A DNA stretch of 6,207 nucleotides from a bacterium (GCA_003646055.1 QNDZ01000101.1:1-6207); one strand, 5' to 3'; numbered from the stretch's first letter, positions 1-5,991 are shown. Program-made: numbers and translations. The notes: generated by a model not told the origin, from the sequence alone.

Positions 1-10
1 CAATCCTCAT
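1..10 (-). CDS. First codons of the next gene in the folate operon (cut by the window edge)
   Basis: The stop codon of the deoxynucleoside kinase overlaps an ATG as TAATG, and a purine-rich GGAGGG lies three bases before that ATG. The readable start is Met-Arg-Ile before the window ends. The arrangement fits a translationally coupled next gene of the same operon. A pantothenate synthesis gene such as panC would be a plausible neighbour, but three residues cannot identify it, so no function is assigned. Confidence 0.4.
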
Positions 11-645
11 TATCCCTCCATGGATAAAAAATTCAGGCCTGATTGCACTTCCTTTATTCTTTCCACAAGAAGGTCAACTGCCTTCTCATCCCTGGGGAAA
101 TTGAACCTGTTTGAATTCACTATTAAGACAGGACCCTTCCTGTAATGGAGGAAGAAATCATTGTATGTCTCATTCAAAACCTTTATGTAATCAGGGTCAA
201 TATTCATCTCGTATGGTCTTCCCCTCTTCTTTATCCTCTCAAGGAGAACATCTGTATCTGCCTGGAGATAGATAACAAGGTCAGGAGAAGGGATGTCCCT
301 CTCAAGGAGGGTGTATATCTTCTCATACAGCAACCTCTCCCTGTCATCAAGGTTTATTGCTGCAAAAATCCTGTCCTTCTCAAAGATGTAATCAGAGACA
401 ACCCTCCTTGCAAAGATATCCCTTGTGGTAATCTCCTTCAGTGAATTGTATCTGGATAGAAGGAAGAACAACTGGGTCACAAAGGCATACCTTTGTGGAT
501 CTTCATAGAACTGGGGAAGAAACGGGTTCTCCTCAACCTCTTCAAGTATAACCTTCGCCCTGAATCTCCTTCCAAGGATATTTGCAAGGGTTGTCTTCCC
601 AACCCCTATCACACCCTCTATTCCAATGAAATGCCAGTTTTCCAT
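10..645 (-). CDS. Deoxynucleoside kinase (dNK/dCK-dGK family)
   Basis: This 211-aa protein is predicted to phosphorylate deoxynucleosides to 5'-monophosphates with ATP in the cytoplasm (salvage). The N-terminus has a P-loop, GVIGVGKT at residues 11-18, right after the first beta strand. It is followed by the family signature ENPFLPQFY at 39-47 and the aromatic/Arg stretch around 53-65 that forms the nucleoside pocket. SDYIFEKDRIF at 84-94 corresponds to the DR[SY] region, and RIKKRGRPYE at 137-146 is the arginine-rich LID. The length is normal for bacterial deoxyadenosine/deoxyguanosine kinases; the base preference cannot be read. Its start lies 28 nt inside folK. AGGAGG at 649-654 is only 3 nt from the ATG, which is short, but no later start would keep the first strand. 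It is the third gene of the folB operon. Thymidylate kinase is less likely because the ENPFL signature is of dNK type. Confidence 0.9.
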   Translation of the reverse strand: MENWHFIGIEGVIGVGKTTLANILGRRFRAKVILEEVEENPFLPQFYEDPQRYAFVTQLFFLLSRYNSLKEITTRDIFARRVVSDYIFEKDRIFAAINLDDRERLLYEKIYTLLERDIPSPDLVIYLQADTDVLLERIKKRGRPYEMNIDPDYIKVLNETYNDFFLHYRKGPVLIVNSNRFNFPRDEKAVDLLVERIKEVQSGLNFLSMEG

Positions 646-1103
646 ATTCCTCCTGTATTTCCTAGGTCTTCAACCAGCTCCTTAATCCTCTTCCCTGTCA
701 ATGGGTCAATCCATCCACCTGCAATATCAGATAGTGGAACAAGGAAAAATCCCCTTCTGTGCAGTTCTGGATGGGGTATCCTCAAGTTCCTTGAGTAAAA
801 GATTGTATCCATGGCAAGGAGGATGTCTATGTCTATTGTCCTGCAAGCCTTATCCCCCTTTGATGTCCTCCCAAGACTCCTCTCTATACCCTGGGTAAAA
901 TCAAGGAGTTCCGCTGGTCTCATCCCTGTTTTGAGAATAATGCATGCATTCAGGAAGTTTTCCGTGCATGGGGTTTCAAAGGGTTCTGTTTCATAAACAG
1001 GTGAAACCTTCTCTATCTCACCGCTTTTTTTCAATGCATCAATCGCCTTTTTCAGGTATTCGCCGCTTTTATCATTTGAACCAAGCGAGATTGCGTACCT
1101 CAT
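618..1103 (-). CDS. folK: 2-amino-4-hydroxy-6-hydroxymethyldihydropteridine pyrophosphokinase (HPPK)
   Basis: HPPK transfers pyrophosphate from ATP to 6-hydroxymethyl-dihydropterin, the step before dihydropteroate synthase in folate synthesis. The 161-aa sequence has the diagnostic start SLGSN at 6-10 and the PVYETEPF substrate-loop region at 35-42. The pair RTIDIDIL at 88-95 contains Asp91 and Asp93, which match the two magnesium-binding aspartates of the family. It also has IPHPELHRRGFFLVPL at 109-124 (the PHP...R.FvL.PL signature) and DIAG near 126-129. The length is typical. The ATG overlaps the folB stop as ATGA, so translation is probably coupled, and a GGTGGAG site lies upstream within folB. 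The 3' end overlaps the kinase gene. FolB makes the substrate of FolK, so the order folB-folK follows the pathway. Confidence 0.95.
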   Translation of the reverse strand: MRYAISLGSNDKSGEYLKKAIDALKKSGEIEKVSPVYETEPFETPCTENFLNACIILKTGMRPAELLDFTQGIERSLGRTSKGDKACRTIDIDILLAMDTIFYSRNLRIPHPELHRRGFFLVPLSDIAGGWIDPLTGKRIKELVEDLGNTGGIWKTGISLE

Positions 1104-1444
1104 AGCCTGAACTCCACCTCTGCTGATTCAACTTCTCCTTCAAGTGGTGGATAGGGCTTCTTCACTATGACAGACAGATGCTGGGGACTAAATTTATCCT
1201 TAATCCTCTGGAAGATGTGGTAGCCCAGTGCCTCTATTGTGGTGTATTCTCCATCCATCTCCTCAAAGATCTCTTTGTGAAGTTCCCTGTAATCAATCCC
1301 CTTTGATAGGTCGTCGGTCTTACCAATCTCGCCAGCATCAACCCCCATCTCAACATCAACCACAATCCTGACTCTTTTCAGTTTTTCAGAACCAAGTCCT
1401 ATATGAACCCTTCTTGATATTCCTTTAAGCCTGAGATACTCCAT
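1100..1444 (-). CDS. folB: Dihydroneopterin aldolase
   Basis: FolB cleaves 7,8-dihydroneopterin to 6-hydroxymethyl-dihydropterin and glycolaldehyde in folate synthesis. The 114-aa protein has the usual family length. Matching features are LKGISRRVHIGLGSEKLKRVRI at the N-terminus (the family's xxxxGV..eEr region, residues 6-27, written here as two parts around VHIG) and DYREL at 51-55 with the conserved Tyr52. TTIEALGYHIF at 68-78 carries the substrate-binding Glu71, and IVKKPYPPLEG at 93-103 carries the lysine of the catalytic VxKP motif. It is the first gene of the folB-folK-kinase operon. The start has no Shine-Dalgarno site and sits 6 nt after a strong -10 box, so the mRNA is probably leaderless. 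The related enzymes FolX and PTPS-III cannot be fully excluded, but the folK neighbour supports FolB. Confidence 0.92.
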   Translation of the reverse strand: MEYLRLKGISRRVHIGLGSEKLKRVRIVVDVEMGVDAGEIGKTDDLSKGIDYRELHKEIFEEMDGEYTTIEALGYHIFQRIKDKFSPQHLSVIVKKPYPPLEGEVESAEVEFRL

Positions 1445-1450
1445 GTAATC

Positions 1451-1478
1451 AGTATATAAGCCATAAAAATGGTGTCAA
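1451..1478 (-). promoter_or_regulatory. Sigma-70-type promoter of the folB operon, leaderless layout
   Basis: On the minus strand a perfect TTGACA (1478-1473) is followed after 16 nt by TATACT (1456-1451, five of six consensus bases). Only 6 nt (GATTAC) separate the -10 box from the folB ATG. A transcription start at the usual distance would fall on or next to the A of ATG. No Shine-Dalgarno site is present. Confidence 0.75.
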
Positions 1479-1612
1479 CCATAAAATCAATTCATTGGAA
1501 ATACCAACATATTCAACAAATAACCACCTGTAGTTTCAGCAGGATAATTATGATTTTAAGGGTTCCAGAAGCAATCAGTAAAATGTCATAATGTCAAGGT
1601 CCGGGCTGGGAT
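1479..1612. other. Intergenic stretch between the CoA-ligase operon and the folB promoter
   Basis: This AT-rich stretch holds no convincing ORF on either strand. I see no GC-rich hairpin followed by a T run, so the end of the upstream operon has no obvious intrinsic terminator; factor-dependent termination or read-through into folB is possible. A second TTGACA occurs at 1597-1592 on the minus strand but lacks a -10 box at proper spacing. A short direct repeat AATGTCA (about 1582-1597) partly coincides with it. Confidence 0.5.
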
Positions 1613-2509
1613 TTATTTACCCAGAATCTCCTTCACTGCTTTGGGTATATCCATAAACTCATCCACCACCCTCACCCCTGCCTCCTTCAATGCCCTAATT
1701 TTGCTCTCCCTTGTTCCCCTGCCACCTTCAACAATGGCACCAGCATGGGAAAATCTTGTCCCTTCCCTTGCCCCCTTACCACCTATATATGCAACAATGG
1801 GTTTTGTAATCACTCCACTTTTAACAAGTTCTGCAACCTGTTCTTCCTGTGATGTTCCAATCTCTCCAAACATCACCATCGCCTCTGTTTCAGGGTCTTC
1901 CTGGAACATCTTCATTATCTCAGGGTGTGGCAGCCCAACAACCGCATCCCCACCAACATGCACTATGGTTGATAGACCTATCCCTTCCCTTGATAGGTAA
2001 TACGATATTGCAGATGTTATTCCACCACTTCTGGAAGAGACACCCACACTCCCCTGTTTGAACCATTCCCTTGCAGTCTTTGCCCTTCCACCTATCATTC
2101 CCAGAACACCTTTTCCAGGGCTCAAAACACCCAGTGTGTTTGGTCCTATAAATCTTGCACCAAACCTCTCTGCATAGGCCTTTATCTCAAGCACATCATG
2201 GAGTGGAACCCTGTCAGGAACGATTAAAAGGAACTTTATACCGTTGAAAATGGCCTCAAGTGCAGCATCCTTAACAAGGGGTGCTGGAACAAATATGCAG
2301 GTGGCATCTGGTGTACCAAGATTGTCAACAAGTTCCTTTACTGTGTTGAACACAGGGAGTCCTTCCACCTCCTGCCCACCCCTCCCAGGTGTAACACCAC
2401 CTATAACATTGGTGCCATACTCCTTCATCAACTTTGTCCTCACCCTTCCTTCCCTGCCCGTTATACCCTGCACCATCACCCTGGTTGTGCTGTCAACGAT
2501 TATGCTCAA
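1613..2509 (-). CDS. Succinyl-CoA synthetase-like alpha subunit (acyl-CoA synthetase, NDP-forming)
   Basis: The 298-aa protein aligns along its whole length with SucD, the subunit that binds CoA and carries the phospho-histidine. Visible landmarks are the N-terminal CoA-binding Rossmann start VMVQGITGREG at 11-21, GGVTPGRGGQEVEGLPVFNT at 37-56, FVPAPLVKD at 73-81 and IGPNTLGVLSPG at 121-132. Further on come SRSGGIT at 159-165, VGGDAVVG at 185-192, GEIG at 215-218 with the glutamate that faces the active histidine, and SHAGAIVEGGRGT at 254-266 with the catalytic His255. All catalytic landmarks are intact. The E. coli TEGIP loop reads PDRVP here (98-102), a difference near the acyl site. The start codon is TTG, preceded by an in-frame TGA, with GGGAGGG 5 nt upstream. 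It overlaps the Fe-S-tailed beta subunit gene by 17 nt, so both should be made together as one complex. The substrate (succinate, another dicarboxylate, acetate, citrate) is not settled. Confidence 0.88.
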   Translation of the reverse strand: MSIIVDSTTRVMVQGITGREGRVRTKLMKEYGTNVIGGVTPGRGGQEVEGLPVFNTVKELVDNLGTPDATCIFVPAPLVKDAALEAIFNGIKFLLIVPDRVPLHDVLEIKAYAERFGARFIGPNTLGVLSPGKGVLGMIGGRAKTAREWFKQGSVGVSSRSGGITSAISYYLSREGIGLSTIVHVGGDAVVGLPHPEIMKMFQEDPETEAMVMFGEIGTSQEEQVAELVKSGVITKPIVAYIGGKGAREGTRFSHAGAIVEGGRGTRESKIRALKEAGVRVVDEFMDIPKAVKEILGK

Positions 2510-4052
2510 TCAATCCCTCCCTGTATTCCTTCAACCCTTCAATGGGTAGAACAATGTGCAATCCACCCTTGCCATGGAACCTGCATGCAATCTCACATGC
2601 GAGACACTCTGTGCACTTTCCTTTCTTCACCTCTTCCCTTTCAAGTGCAAGAACAGGTCTTCCCTCTTCCAGTTTCAAAACTCCATATCTTGAACATGCC
2701 TCTATACAGGGTTTCTCCTCACAATCAACACATACCCTGTGGTTGATGAACACCTTCCCTGTCATTGTCTCAAATTTATACTCATCGCCCTCTGGTTCAT
2801 ACTCCTCAACAGGCCTGACTTTATGGAAAACAGGTTTTTCTCCCATCATGTCCTTGAGTACCCTGATGCACTCATCAGGGGATGTGTCCTTGCCATAACC
2901 CTCAACCTTATAACCCTGTGATTTTAAATATCTATCAAGTATCTCAATGGCAAGTTCCTCGTAGTTCCCACCAAGCCTGAGGACTGCTGGTATATCAATA
3001 TCCTCTTCCAGGAAAGCCTTAACAAAGCCCCTTGCAGAGTTGAACTGCTCCTGTGAGGCAACACCTGAACCTGAGGCAAAGTATCCCACGTTGTTTGGCT
3101 GGGAAAGTATTATCTTCGCTGCCCTGTAAACCTTTGATGCAGGTGGATTACCACTTGTATCTGTGAAATTGGCAATTATTAAGCCTCCATTATGCACAGC
3201 ATCCATTGACATCATACTCCCACCACCACCAGCACCATGGAAACCTATGTGTTTACCATCGGGTGGAACATCCTCCACCATCTGGATAAAGTAAAATGTT
3301 CCCCTGTAATCTGACTCCTCAACCCTGTATGCAATCTTCTCAAGTTCAGTTGGTGGTCTGGGAAACTCCCTTGCAATCTCTATTCCAAGGTCTTTATGCC
3401 TGTAAACAGCGTAGTCATCAATCACCATGTGGCAGTCTGCTGCAACAACCCTCCCATCCTCTGTGAGGACAAGTGGATTTGTTTCAAGGCTCCTTGCATC
3501 ATACTCCCTGAATGCCCTGTAAAGTTTTACAATCACATCAGCGGTCTTAACGAGTTCCTTACCTTCAAGCCCTGTTTCAACAAGTTTCTCCCTCACCATG
3601 AATGGCTGGAGTCCATCAATAATATCAACGTGGAATTTGACCACTGCACCGGGATTCTCCCTTGCAATCTCCTCAATCCCTGTCCCACCAATTGAACTGA
3701 ACAGGACAAGGGGCTTTGACGCCCTGTCATCAACAATAATCCCTGCAAAGAATTCCTTCTTTATATTCAACTTCTCTTCAACCAGTATTGAATCCACCTT
3801 AAAACCATCCACCTCCATACCCATCATATCCTTGAAATGGGATGCAAGTTCCTCCTCTGTCTCTGCAAACCTCACCCCACCAATCTTCTTTCTCCCTGTT
3901 TTCCAGAGTTGTATCTTCAGAACAACAGGGGATTTCAGTTTACGGAAGAATTCCAGTGCCTCATCCACATTCCTGCACAACCTACCATTGGGGACAGGAA
4001 CAGAGAATTTCTTGATAACATCCTTTCCCTGATACTCAAACAGTTTGGCCAT
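2493..4052 (-). CDS. Succinyl-CoA synthetase-like beta subunit with a C-terminal 2[4Fe-4S] ferredoxin domain
   Basis: The first ~400 of 519 residues match SucC: an ATP-grasp nucleotide domain, then a CoA-ligase domain. Landmarks are LFEYQGKDVIKKF at 4-16, VVLKIQLWKTGRKKIGG at 43-59 (where SucC has the GGRGKAGG ATP loop), and LVEEKLNIKKEF at 90-101. LETNPLVLTEDG at 189-200 contains Asn192, and Asp206 follows; these match the two magnesium ligands. GAGGGGSMMSMD at 273-284, NFTDTSGNPP at 295-304 and VLRLGGNYEELA at 357-368 are the ligase-domain signatures. SucC proteins end near residue 390-400; this one continues with a linker and a ferredoxin-like unit. Its cysteines are 441, 444, 449, 453 (CX2CX4CX3C) and 480, 483, 486, 490 (CX2CX2CX3C), enough for two [4Fe-4S] clusters. 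The SucC glycine loop FGGIVRCD reads ASGSGVASQ here (326-334). It is the first gene of a two-gene operon with the alpha subunit. The expected reaction is acyl-CoA + NDP + Pi to acid + NTP + CoA or the reverse. The role of the clusters is unknown. Confidence 0.87.
   Translation of the reverse strand: MAKLFEYQGKDVIKKFSVPVPNGRLCRNVDEALEFFRKLKSPVVLKIQLWKTGRKKIGGVRFAETEEELASHFKDMMGMEVDGFKVDSILVEEKLNIKKEFFAGIIVDDRASKPLVLFSSIGGTGIEEIARENPGAVVKFHVDIIDGLQPFMVREKLVETGLEGKELVKTADVIVKLYRAFREYDARSLETNPLVLTEDGRVVAADCHMVIDDYAVYRHKDLGIEIAREFPRPPTELEKIAYRVEESDYRGTFYFIQMVEDVPPDGKHIGFHGAGGGGSMMSMDAVHNGGLIIANFTDTSGNPPASKVYRAAKIILSQPNNVGYFASGSGVASQEQFNSARGFVKAFLEEDIDIPAVLRLGGNYEELAIEILDRYLKSQGYKVEGYGKDTSPDECIRVLKDMMGEKPVFHKVRPVEEYEPEGDEYKFETMTGKVFINHRVCVDCEEKPCIEACSRYGVLKLEEGRPVLALEREEVKKGKCTECLACEIACRFHGKGGLHIVLPIEGLKEYREGLIEHNR
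2515..2521 (-). promoter_or_regulatory. Shine-Dalgarno site that fixes the TTG start of the alpha subunit
   Basis: GGGAGGG lies inside the last codons of the beta-subunit gene, 5 nt before TTG at 2509. The codon just upstream of TTG in this frame is TGA and no ATG or GTG follows before the first conserved beta strand, so TTG is the only reasonable start. The arrangement suggests translational coupling of the two subunits. Confidence 0.75.
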
Positions 4053-4058
4053 GGTGAA

Positions 4059-4086
4059 ATTATTTACTGAAAAAAAGATTTGTCAA
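4059..4086 (-). promoter_or_regulatory. Sigma-70-type promoter of the Fe-S CoA-ligase operon, leaderless layout
   Basis: On the minus strand a perfect TTGACA (4086-4081) is followed after 16 nt by AATAAT (4064-4059, five of six consensus bases). Then come 6 nt (TTCACC) and the ATG at 4052. There is no Shine-Dalgarno site. The layout is identical, base for base in spacing, to the folB promoter. Confidence 0.75.
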
Positions 4087-4140
4087 GATAATATTAAAAC
4101 CATGAGAACTTAAATAAATCACTCCTTTCATAGCCCTTCC

Positions 4141-4680
4141 TTAAAAATTCAGCGCTATAATGGATAATACTACAGATGGAAGATTTACAAGCGTCAGTTC
4201 TATGAGGTAACCAGGTCTTTTTGAAGGATTGGGGTAAAGAATCTTAAAATACATAAGTGCGCCTAAACCTTCTCCAACGCATGCACCAAGAAAACTAAAC
4301 CCATGTTTACACCCTGGCTTTCTATCACGAAGGATATTTGCCATAATTCCAGGGGATAAAAATGATACCAGAACATCTGTAGATACAACCCATATAACAT
4401 CCAGAGCCTGAGAGTCTCCACCCTCTATATGTGTATTATAATCAAGGCATCTGTGTTTCAGAAGGGTTATTCCTTCTGTCACCCCAAATTCCACTGCCAT
4501 CCTGAAGAGTCTGTTCTCCAAGATACCACCAGAATTATCCCCTGATGTTACATAAAGATTTAACAATCCCTTATTACTGGAATAAGCATAAAGGAACACA
4601 TCCTCTCCTGGGACAAACGATCGTTCAGAAATGCCCCCATGACTATTCATCAACCAAACAGAAAAAAGCATCAAAAACAT
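4141..4680 (-). CDS. Unrecognised envelope or membrane protein, 179 aa
   Basis: I do not recognise a family. The N-terminus MFLMLFSVWLM is a short hydrophobic stretch resembling a signal peptide that lacks the usual basic residues. RSFVPGEDVFLYAYSSNKG at 20-38 then looks like the first strands of an Ig-like or DUF4384-like exported domain (FxPGExV.L pattern). The C-terminal half is rich in hydrophobic segments: about 92-116, 128-148 and 158-178, separated by charged Arg/Lys/Pro turns at 118-125 and 150-156. These could be membrane helices. The join of an exported-type start to a multi-helix end in 179 residues is odd and could mean a degraded or fused gene. The start is firm: AGGAGGTGG at 4692-4684 matches the 16S tail almost perfectly at good spacing. 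It is the last gene of the right-hand run. No function is assigned. Confidence 0.6.
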   Translation of the reverse strand: MFLMLFSVWLMNSHGGISERSFVPGEDVFLYAYSSNKGLLNLYVTSGDNSGGILENRLFRMAVEFGVTEGITLLKHRCLDYNTHIEGGDSQALDVIWVVSTDVLVSFLSPGIMANILRDRKPGCKHGFSFLGACVGEGLGALMYFKILYPNPSKRPGYLIELTLVNLPSVVLSIIALNF

Positions 4681-4683
4681 ATT

Positions 4684-4692
4684 CCACCTCCT
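4684..4692 (-). promoter_or_regulatory. Near-perfect Shine-Dalgarno site of the 179-aa gene
   Basis: AGGAGGTGG lies three bases before the ATG at 4680 (6 nt from the GGAGG core). It supports the annotated start and shows that this genome uses conventional ribosome binding sites, in contrast to the two promoter-proximal genes that have none. Confidence 0.8.
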
Positions 4693-4707
4693 AATTTTGA
4701 ATAAGCA

Positions 4708-4787
4708 TTACTCAACACCTTTAAAAAATCCCTTCCATTTCTCATCCAGAATCAAAAGTAAAAAACTATCAGGAGCAAAAACAGCAT
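4708..4787 (-). pseudogene. Candidate small membrane protein, about 26 aa, interrupted at a T6 run
   Basis: An ATG at 4787 follows AAGGAG with 7 nt spacing, an excellent ribosome binding site located in the last codons of the 308-aa gene. The frame reads MLFLLLIVF and soon hits TGA at 4754. A one-base backward slip or one missing T in the T6 run (minus strand, 4765-4760) would carry it into an open frame. That frame continues LLLILDEKWKGFFKGVE and ends at TAA (4710-4708). The joined product is a hydrophobic helix with a charged tail, a typical layout for tiny single-pass membrane proteins. It could be a sequencing or assembly indel, a slip site, a decayed gene or chance. The second half is also in frame with the 308-aa gene after its TAG stop. 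Confidence 0.3.
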
Positions 4788-4788
4788 A

Positions 4789-5715
4789 CTATCTCTCCTT
4801 CTTGATAGATTTAAGTCTATTAAGCCTTGTCTTAAATCCTGGAGAATGCATTGCACCTATCCATTCCCTTAATTGCTGGTCAATGGCATCCCTCCATTTT
4901 CCATTGTATATGTCCAGTATCCATTCCCTCAACTCCTCTTCACTTTGTGGGGGTGCAAGTGGATAACCTGAAAGATCTGTTCCAAGTTCAAATGCATAGG
5001 GAGAATCAGGATATCTCTGAATAAACTTAACAAACTCCTCTCTCTTGTTTATCTTCTTAATCTTAATATCCTTATTCATCTTCTTCGCTTTAAGCCTTTC
5101 ATTGTCCATTTTCAAAAGACTTGAATACCAGATGTAAGGTGCATACACACTCCCTGGATGCTCCATTGCATAGTTATAGAGTTCTTCCCCTTTAACCTTT
5201 ATCTTACCCCTTCTTGCACCAAAGAATGGATCAACACTTTTCAAATATTCAAAAACCTCTCTGTCCTCACCCTCAGGTTCAACAACCCTCACCTTCACAG
5301 TATCTGATACAACCTCAACTGTATCACCTGAACCCGGTACAGTATAAGCACACTTAACAAATATCATGTATTCTCCAACTGGAAAATATCTGGGAATATC
5401 ACAAGCAAAATATAAAAAACCTCGCAGGTGCGTTGGGTAAAGAATAATCATTGAAGAATCTGGTGGAATAATCCTTTTTAAGATATATTTGCTTTTATAC
5501 AACCACAGGATGTTTAATACACTCTTCTTCCTCTCACCATTGTAATATACAAAAAGCCAATTGTTTATTTCTCTGGGAAACCCAGCCTTAATTGTATTCC
5601 CTGTTTTATTCTCCATTAACACCTCAATATATATATCTTCACCAAGGAGATACTCTTCTTTATCTGTTATCACATATACCTTAACATCTGAAAAAACCAT
5701 AAAAATTAAAAACAT
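4789..5715 (-). CDS. Probable exported protein with Ig-like N-terminus and TPR-like C-terminus, 308 aa
   Basis: I do not recognise a named family. The first nine residues (MFLIFMVFS) are hydrophobic and may be a very short signal peptide. Residues ~10-145 are beta-rich: KVYVITDKEEYLLGEDIYIEV at 12-32 (given as one strand pair around YLLGED), VLMENKTGNTI at 32-42, PPDSS at 84-88, FPVGEYMIFVKC at 111-122 and VSDTVKVRV at 136-144. This is the pattern of Ig-like/BsuPI-like exported domains, where a strand pair is followed by 'GEY.i.v'. Residues ~150-308 are helical. HPGSVYAPYIWY at 186-197 and FVKFIQRYPDSPYAFELG at 228-245 have the YPDSPYA signature of TPR-like envelope proteins. The motif LREWI occurs twice (262-266 and 282-286), matched by a 12-bp DNA repeat. 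AAGGAGGA supports the start, and the gene follows the 88-aa gene by 9 nt. A role in the cell envelope is inference. Confidence 0.7.
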   Translation of the reverse strand: MFLIFMVFSDVKVYVITDKEEYLLGEDIYIEVLMENKTGNTIKAGFPREINNWLFVYYNGERKKSVLNILWLYKSKYILKRIIPPDSSMIILYPTHLRGFLYFACDIPRYFPVGEYMIFVKCAYTVPGSGDTVEVVSDTVKVRVVEPEGEDREVFEYLKSVDPFFGARRGKIKVKGEELYNYAMEHPGSVYAPYIWYSSLLKMDNERLKAKKMNKDIKIKKINKREEFVKFIQRYPDSPYAFELGTDLSGYPLAPPQSEEELREWILDIYNGKWRDAIDQQLREWIGAMHSPGFKTRLNRLKSIKKER

Positions 5716-5724
5716 AAATCCTCC

Positions 5725-5991
5725 TTACCTGTAATCCTTCAAAAGGCTATCCCAATCAACTGCCCTGATTATAGTGTCACACTCTGAACAAAACCTGTAA
5801 TATCCCTCAATAAAGGTACTATCATAATTCAAGGGTATACCTTTCATCATTACACACCAGGAGGTAGTCAGATGTATTTTTCTGTTAATCAGAACAATTT
5901 TCCTCACTTTAGTACGATAAAGTGTTCTTTCTTGCATGTCAATACCATTCCCAACAAAAAAATTAACTGAAGAATATGGAGGGTCAGGCAT
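5725..5991 (-). CDS. Unrecognised small protein with a CxxC motif, 88 aa
   Basis: No family is recognised. The protein has a basic central part (RTKVRKIVLINRK at 26-38) and a C-terminal FCSEC at 67-71. With Cys68 and Cys71 this could be half of a zinc knuckle or a redox pair; Cys46 is isolated. There is no signal peptide or membrane segment. The start is supported by AAGGTGG 7 nt before the ATG, and an in-frame TGA lies eight codons upstream. The stop codon TAA sits inside the ribosome binding site of the 308-aa gene, so the two are very probably co-transcribed. The gene start overlaps by 8 nt the end of another short reading frame. It could be a true small gene or a remnant. Confidence 0.5.
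   Translation of the reverse strand: MPDPPYSSVNFFVGNGIDMQERTLYRTKVRKIVLINRKIHLTTSWCVMMKGIPLNYDSTFIEGYYRFCSECDTIIRAVDWDSLLKDYR

Noticed and set aside
1570..1597. Second TTGACA (minus strand) after the alpha-subunit gene
   Set aside because: At 16-17 nt spacing the -10 position reads ATTGCT or similar, which is a poor match, and no gene starts at the right distance.
1641..2000. Plus-strand ORFs opposite the CoA-ligase and folate genes (for example 1641-2000, 2434-2898, 3598-4032)
   Set aside because: They are mirror frames of well-supported minus-strand genes, with Ser/Pro-rich low-complexity content and no ribosome binding sites or recognisable motifs.
4060..4131. Minus-strand ORF of 23 codons (starts MKGVIYLSSHGF) between the 179-aa gene and the CoA-ligase operon
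   Set aside because: It runs straight through the -35 and -10 boxes of the downstream promoter, its ribosome binding site is weak, and its composition follows the AT-rich promoter DNA.
4752..4787. In-frame TGA in the small ORF read as selenocysteine or tryptophan
   Set aside because: TGA serves as an ordinary stop for folB and the beta subunit gene here, and the frame beyond the TGA looks less protein-like than the -1 frame.
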